Origin: Oscillospiraceae bacterium | Lineage (GTDB): Bacteria > Bacillota > Clostridia > Oscillospirales > Ruminococcaceae | Direction: 5' to 3' | Length of the DNA: 8,162 nucleotides | Assembly: GCA_009776345.1 (NCBI GenBank) | Contig: WRLS01000095.1 | Coordinates: 1-8,162 of the forward strand | Shown here: in pieces, positions 5,706 to 8,162 of the stretch | Numbering within the stretch: the first letter of the stretch is position 1 | Layout of the letters: every line of letters starts with the position of its first letter | Position numbers and translations under genes: made by a program | Notes under the pieces: generated by a model | The model's input: only the letters and a program-made list of their open reading frames with translations | Databases searched by the model: none | Told to the model about the DNA's origin: nothing

Positions 5706-6773
5706 ATGGTTAAAAATCTGATTAAAGCGCCGCTGCTTGCGATATTCTTTGCGGCATTGCTGTTTGTTGCGGGGGAGTTCATCCCGTATTCCGAGGAGTA
5801 TTTGGCCGCCGCCGCTGAAAGCGGTTTTTCCGCGGGGCTTTTCGGCGCGGTTTGTTTGCTTGGGTTTGCGCTGTTTATCGCCGCGGTGATGGCTGCCGGG
5901 TATGCCGGGGCGGAAAAAGCGGGCATCAAAACCGCGCTTTCCCTGTCTGTCCCGCTGATTGGGGCGGCGTGGGCGGTCCCCGCGGCGCAGTCTTTGCTCT
6001 ATCCCGAAAACGCCGGTGTACATAGCCGCGGCGACGCGGTTATATCCGGCGGCTTTTATATTGCGTGTACGGTTTTGGCGGTGGTGCTGTTTTTGATCAA
6101 TTATAAAACGAAAGCACCGCCGGAGGATACCGCGCCGGTAAACCCCAAGATCCCAAAACCACGGGAGCCGATTATCACGTATAAGCTTAACGCAGTACAG
6201 CTTATCGTGAAGGTTGTTGTATCCCCGCTGATTTTTACGGTGCTGTTTTTATTCTCTTGGTATTTCTTGTTCTGGTCCGTCGATGCTGTCCGCGCTTTCT
6301 ACGGGGGCACGGAGGAGAACCTTAAATTTTTAGGCACGATGGCAACTGTCTTCCAGGAGATGGATTGGATGGTTATGCTGGCATTGGTACAGGGGCTTGC
6401 GTATACGCTTCTTTCCTTGCCGCTGCTGTTTTTGTTCAAGGCAAAGCGGGTTTTGTATATCGTGCTGACTGTGCTGATGTATCTGACGGGCGTTGTTTGG
6501 ATGTATGTGCCAAGCCCGCTAATGCCCGATCCTGTCCGTCTATGGGGATGTATCCATATGGCGGCGCTTCTGATTGTCTACGGTACGCTGATGGCGCTGC
6601 TTCTGAGTATGTGCTTTACAAAAAATGTGGAGCTTCCGCCGGAAGAGCCAAAGCCGGTTAAAAAAGGCAGAAGGCCCGCCGCCCCCGCCAACAGCGAACC
6701 CGATGTCCTGCCCGGGGTAAGCGCAAAGAACGCCGCCGGCGTAGTCAGCAATACGATAAGCGGCAAGATTTAG
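5706..6773 (+). CDS. Multi-pass membrane protein of unknown function
   Basis: I do not recognise the family of this protein of 355 aa. Eight hydrophobic segments are visible at about residues 8-25, 41-65, 75-98, 113-133, 167-192, 221-244, 248-268 and 281-303. A Pro/Lys-rich linker (about 134-157) divides the protein into two four-helix halves, and a hydrophilic, Pro- and Lys-rich tail (about 304-355) follows the last helix. The ATG at 5706 lies 9 nt after CGGAGG (5691-5696); the in-frame ATG at 5697 directly abuts that site and is unlikely. The gene ends 12 nt before the first chromate-transporter gene, so the three genes are probably one transcript. A role as accessory subunit for that transporter is possible but unsupported by any motif. 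The two-half layout is seen; internal duplication is not obvious by eye. Confidence 0.8.
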   Translation: MVKNLIKAPLLAIFFAALLFVAGEFIPYSEEYLAAAAESGFSAGLFGAVCLLGFALFIAAVMAAGYAGAEKAGIKTALSLSVPLIGAAWAVPAAQSLLYPENAGVHSRGDAVISGGFYIACTVLAVVLFLINYKTKAPPEDTAPVNPKIPKPREPIITYKLNAVQLIVKVVVSPLIFTVLFLFSWYFLFWSVDAVRAFYGGTEENLKFLGTMATVFQEMDWMVMLALVQGLAYTLLSLPLLFLFKAKRVLYIVLTVLMYLTGVVWMYVPSPLMPDPVRLWGCIHMAALLIVYGTLMALLLSMCFTKNVELPPEEPKPVKKGRRPAAPANSEPDVLPGVSAKNAAGVVSNTISGKI

Positions 6774-6785
6774 GGGGGAGCTATA

Positions 6786-7349
6786 TTGGCGGCGATGAAG
6801 CCTTTGGGGGAAATTTTCATCAGCTTTTTTAAAATCGGGGCGCTGACATTCGGCGGCGGTTATGCCATGCTGCCGGTTTTGGAATATGAGGTCTGCAAAA
6901 AACGCGGCTGGGCCGAAAAGCAGGACCTGCTTGATTTCTTTGCGATGGGGCAGGCGCTGCCGGGGATCATCGCCGTGAATACCGCCGTGTTCTGCGGAAA
7001 TAAGCGCGCGGGTTTTTTAGGCGGGCTTGCGGCAGCTTTGGGTGTTATTTGCCCGTCGATTATTATAATCACTGCAATCGCGGCGTTTATGGGCGCGGTT
7101 ATGGGCAGCCCTATAATAGATAAGCTGCTCTTCGGCATGAACATCGGCGTGGCGGCGCTTTTGGTAAACGCCGTAGTGGAGATGCTGAAAAAAACGGTAA
7201 TGGATATTACTACGGCACTGCTGGCGGCCACGGCATTTGTTGCCGTGGCTTTTTTTGGGCTTAACAGCTTAATCCCGCTTGCTGTAGGGCTTGCTGTCGG
7301 GCTTATAATAAAACTGCGCGCTAAAAAACCGGAGGGGGGCGGCAAGTGA
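6786..7349 (+). CDS. chrA: Chromate transporter, first short CHR subunit
   Basis: This is an integral membrane protein of 187 aa containing one CHR domain, the half-length form of the ChrA family. Signature segments are FKIGALTFGGGYAMLPVL (residues 15-32) and MGQALPGIIAVNTAVFCG (54-71), followed by several hydrophobic helices up to about residue 176. Family members export chromate or related oxyanions, although the natural substrate in anaerobes is often unknown. The TTG at 6786 is the likely start because GGGGGGAG (6773-6780) ends 5 nt before it, while the ATG at 6795 would be 14 nt away. The stop overlaps the ATG of the next CHR gene by one base, so the two subunits are probably made together and assemble as a heterodimer. 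Confidence 0.88.
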   Translation: MAAMKPLGEIFISFFKIGALTFGGGYAMLPVLEYEVCKKRGWAEKQDLLDFFAMGQALPGIIAVNTAVFCGNKRAGFLGGLAAALGVICPSIIIITAIAAFMGAVMGSPIIDKLLFGMNIGVAALLVNAVVEMLKKTVMDITTALLAATAFVAVAFFGLNSLIPLAVGLAVGLIIKLRAKKPEGGGK

Positions 7350-7900
7350 TGGGTATTGCCGATCTAATTCTCCGGTTTTTATATGTGGGGTTATTTACCG
7401 TGGGCGGCGGGCTTGCGTCTGTGCCTTTACTGCTGCAAGCGGTCGTGGAGCCGGGATACATCTCCCATACGCTGTTCTACAACATGGTCGCGATATCGGA
7501 ATCCACCCCGGGGCCTATCGGCGTAAATTTGGCTACGTACATAGGATACGGCCTGCACGGCATCGGCGGCGGGGTCATCGCCACGCTGAGTATAGCCGCG
7601 CCGTGTTTTTTCATCAGCTATTTTACCGCAAGGGCATTCGGGCGGATTGAAGGCTCGCCGGTAATAAAAGCCGCGCTTTACGGTGTGCGCGCCGCAGTGG
7701 CGGGGCTTATTGCGGTGGCGGCATACGGCGTGCTCAGCATCACGGTTTTCACATGGGGGCGGGCGATCACAACGGCGGGGCCTGTAGACCTAAAAGCTCT
7801 CGCGGTATTCGCCGCGCTTTTGTTTTTTGTAATGCGTTTTAAAAAGCACCCGGTGATAACGGTGCTGATAGGCGCGGCGGCGGGGGTTGTTTTGTTTTGA
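7349..7900 (+). CDS. chrA: Chromate transporter, second short CHR subunit
   Basis: This is an integral membrane protein of 183 aa, also a single CHR domain. The same two signature segments recur: LFTVGGGLASVPLLL (residues 15-29) and ISESTPGPIGVNLATYIGYG (49-68), with the strongly conserved TPGP form present here, followed by hydrophobic helices to the C-terminus. Start at the ATG at 7349, whose A is shared with the TGA stop of the first subunit; GGAGGGGGG (7331-7339) inside the upstream gene provides the ribosome binding site. In many Firmicutes two half-size CHR proteins encoded in tandem replace the fused bacterial ChrA and are thought to insert with opposite topologies. No terminator with a T-run follows; the hairpin repeats beginning at 7943 come next. 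Confidence 0.88.
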   Translation: MGIADLILRFLYVGLFTVGGGLASVPLLLQAVVEPGYISHTLFYNMVAISESTPGPIGVNLATYIGYGLHGIGGGVIATLSIAAPCFFISYFTARAFGRIEGSPVIKAALYGVRAAVAGLIAVAAYGVLSITVFTWGRAITTAGPVDLKALAVFAALLFFVMRFKKHPVITVLIGAAAGVVLF

Positions 7901-7942
7901 GGGATTACGAGTTTCGCAGTCTGAGTATAATACGAAGCGCGA

Positions 7943-7996
7943 TTTGTTACTTTCTTTTTGCGCCGCCAAAAAGAAAGTAACAAAGAAAAACGCGGC
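7943..7996. repeat. A/T-rich hairpin repeat, copy 1
   Basis: TTTGTTACTTTCTTTTTG (7943-7960) and its exact complement (7967-7984) form an 18-bp perfect stem around a CGCCGC loop, followed by GAAAAACGCGGC. The 34 nt at 7963-7996 recur without change at 8042-8075. It is intergenic and has no protein-coding appearance. It resembles the dispersed hairpin repeats seen in intergenic regions of many bacteria, and may be a non-autonomous mobile repeat or a transcription/RNA-stability element. Confidence 0.85.
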
Positions 7997-8025
7997 AGTA
8001 GCAGCGCGCTCCGCGACGCAATTAT

Positions 8026-8075
8026 TTACTTTCTTTTTGTTCCGCCAAAAAGAAAGTAACAAAGAAAAACGCGGC
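8026..8075. repeat. A/T-rich hairpin repeat, copy 2
   Basis: TTACTTTCTTTTTG (8026-8039) and its complement (8046-8059) form a 14-bp stem around a TTCCGC loop, followed by CAAAGAAAAACGCGGC. The right half is identical to copy 1 over 34 nt, while the left arm has diverged (ATTTAC in place of TGTTAC), shortening the stem. The copies are 79 bp apart, joined by a GC-rich linker (7997-8020). Confidence 0.85.
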
Positions 8076-8078
8076 TCA

Positions 8079-8132
8079 GGGGGCTGGGGGCCGCTGCCCC
8101 CGCTCGCCCCCTAAGACCCCCCGCGACCCCCC
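8079..8132. other. G/C-run-rich non-coding segment with hairpin and G-quadruplex potential
   Basis: Five-G runs at 8079-8083 and 8086-8090 can pair with five-C runs at 8107-8111 and 8097-8101 as a stable hairpin. C-runs at 8097-8101, 8107-8111, 8117-8122 and 8127-8132, with gaps of 5, 5 and 4 nt, give four long G-tracts on the minus strand, a standard G-quadruplex pattern. The rest of the window (8133-8162) shows nothing recognisable. Function is unknown. Confidence 0.6.
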
Positions 8133-8162
8133 GCAGAGGCTGTAGAAGCCACACTTGCCAGC

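Noticed and set aside
6860..7345. Minus-strand open frame (161 aa) opposite the first chromate-transporter gene
   Set aside because: It mirrors the hydrophobic codons of the real gene and shows no motif; the plus-strand CHR signatures are decisive.
7961..7996. Pseudoknot between hairpin loop GCCGC (7962-7966) and downstream GCGGC (7992-7996)
   Set aside because: The complementarity is real and partly kept in copy 2, but a 7-nt linker cannot span an 18-bp stem, so a full pseudoknot is sterically implausible.
7943..8075. Possible CRISPR array
   Set aside because: There are only two copies, each is itself a long hairpin with A/T-rich arms, the copies differ, and no cas gene is nearby.
7887..8114. 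Plus-strand open frame (75 aa) through the hairpin repeats, and the matching minus-strand frames
   Set aside because: Its protein is just translated repeat sequence (KKKVTKK-type stretches) without a sensible ribosome binding site or domain.

Overview
The window looks like a piece of a moderately GC-rich Clostridia (Firmicutes) chromosome, most likely of the Oscillospiraceae type. The grounds are strong GGAGG-like ribosome binding sites, tight co-directional gene packing, a DRTGG-domain gene followed by a PHP phosphoesterase gene (a pairing familiar from anaerobic Clostridia), a SpoVB/MurJ-type flippase and paired short chromate-transporter genes. This placement is inference; the window has no rRNA or other taxonomic marker, and no tRNA, CRISPR array or transposase was seen.

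Positions 1-3129 (+) form one tightly spaced gene set: the 3' end of a plsC-like acyltransferase, an FGGY sugar kinase related to xylulokinase, a small DRTGG-domain protein and a PHP-domain metallo-phosphoesterase. Gaps are 8 nt, 22 nt and a 1-nt stop/start overlap. A textbook intrinsic terminator at 3181-3206 follows. A promoter-like sequence that uses the stop codon of the PHP gene lies just before the terminator.

Positions 3226-3987 (+) hold a small, A-richer two-gene unit driven by a perfect-consensus sigma-A promoter (TTGACA, 17 nt, TATAAT). It encodes a sigma-70 region-4-like helix-turn-helix protein and a short coiled-coil protein. A partial LexA-box-like sequence sits inside the promoter. 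This unit looks like an insertion between housekeeping genes and is the most interesting part of the window. It ends in a GC-rich hairpin and a four-copy TTTAGGA heptamer repeat.

Positions 4005-5573 (-) encode a multi-pass SpoVB/MurJ-like flippase that converges on the small unit. A perfect 13-bp inverted repeat lies directly upstream of its ribosome binding site, in the 132-nt divergent spacer (5574-5705).

Positions 5706-7900 (+) form a second operon: an unrecognised protein with about eight membrane segments, then two short chromate-transporter (CHR) genes that probably make a two-subunit permease.

Positions 7901-8162 hold no credible gene. They contain two near-identical copies of an A/T-rich hairpin repeat 79 bp apart, then a G/C-run-rich segment with G-quadruplex potential on the minus strand.
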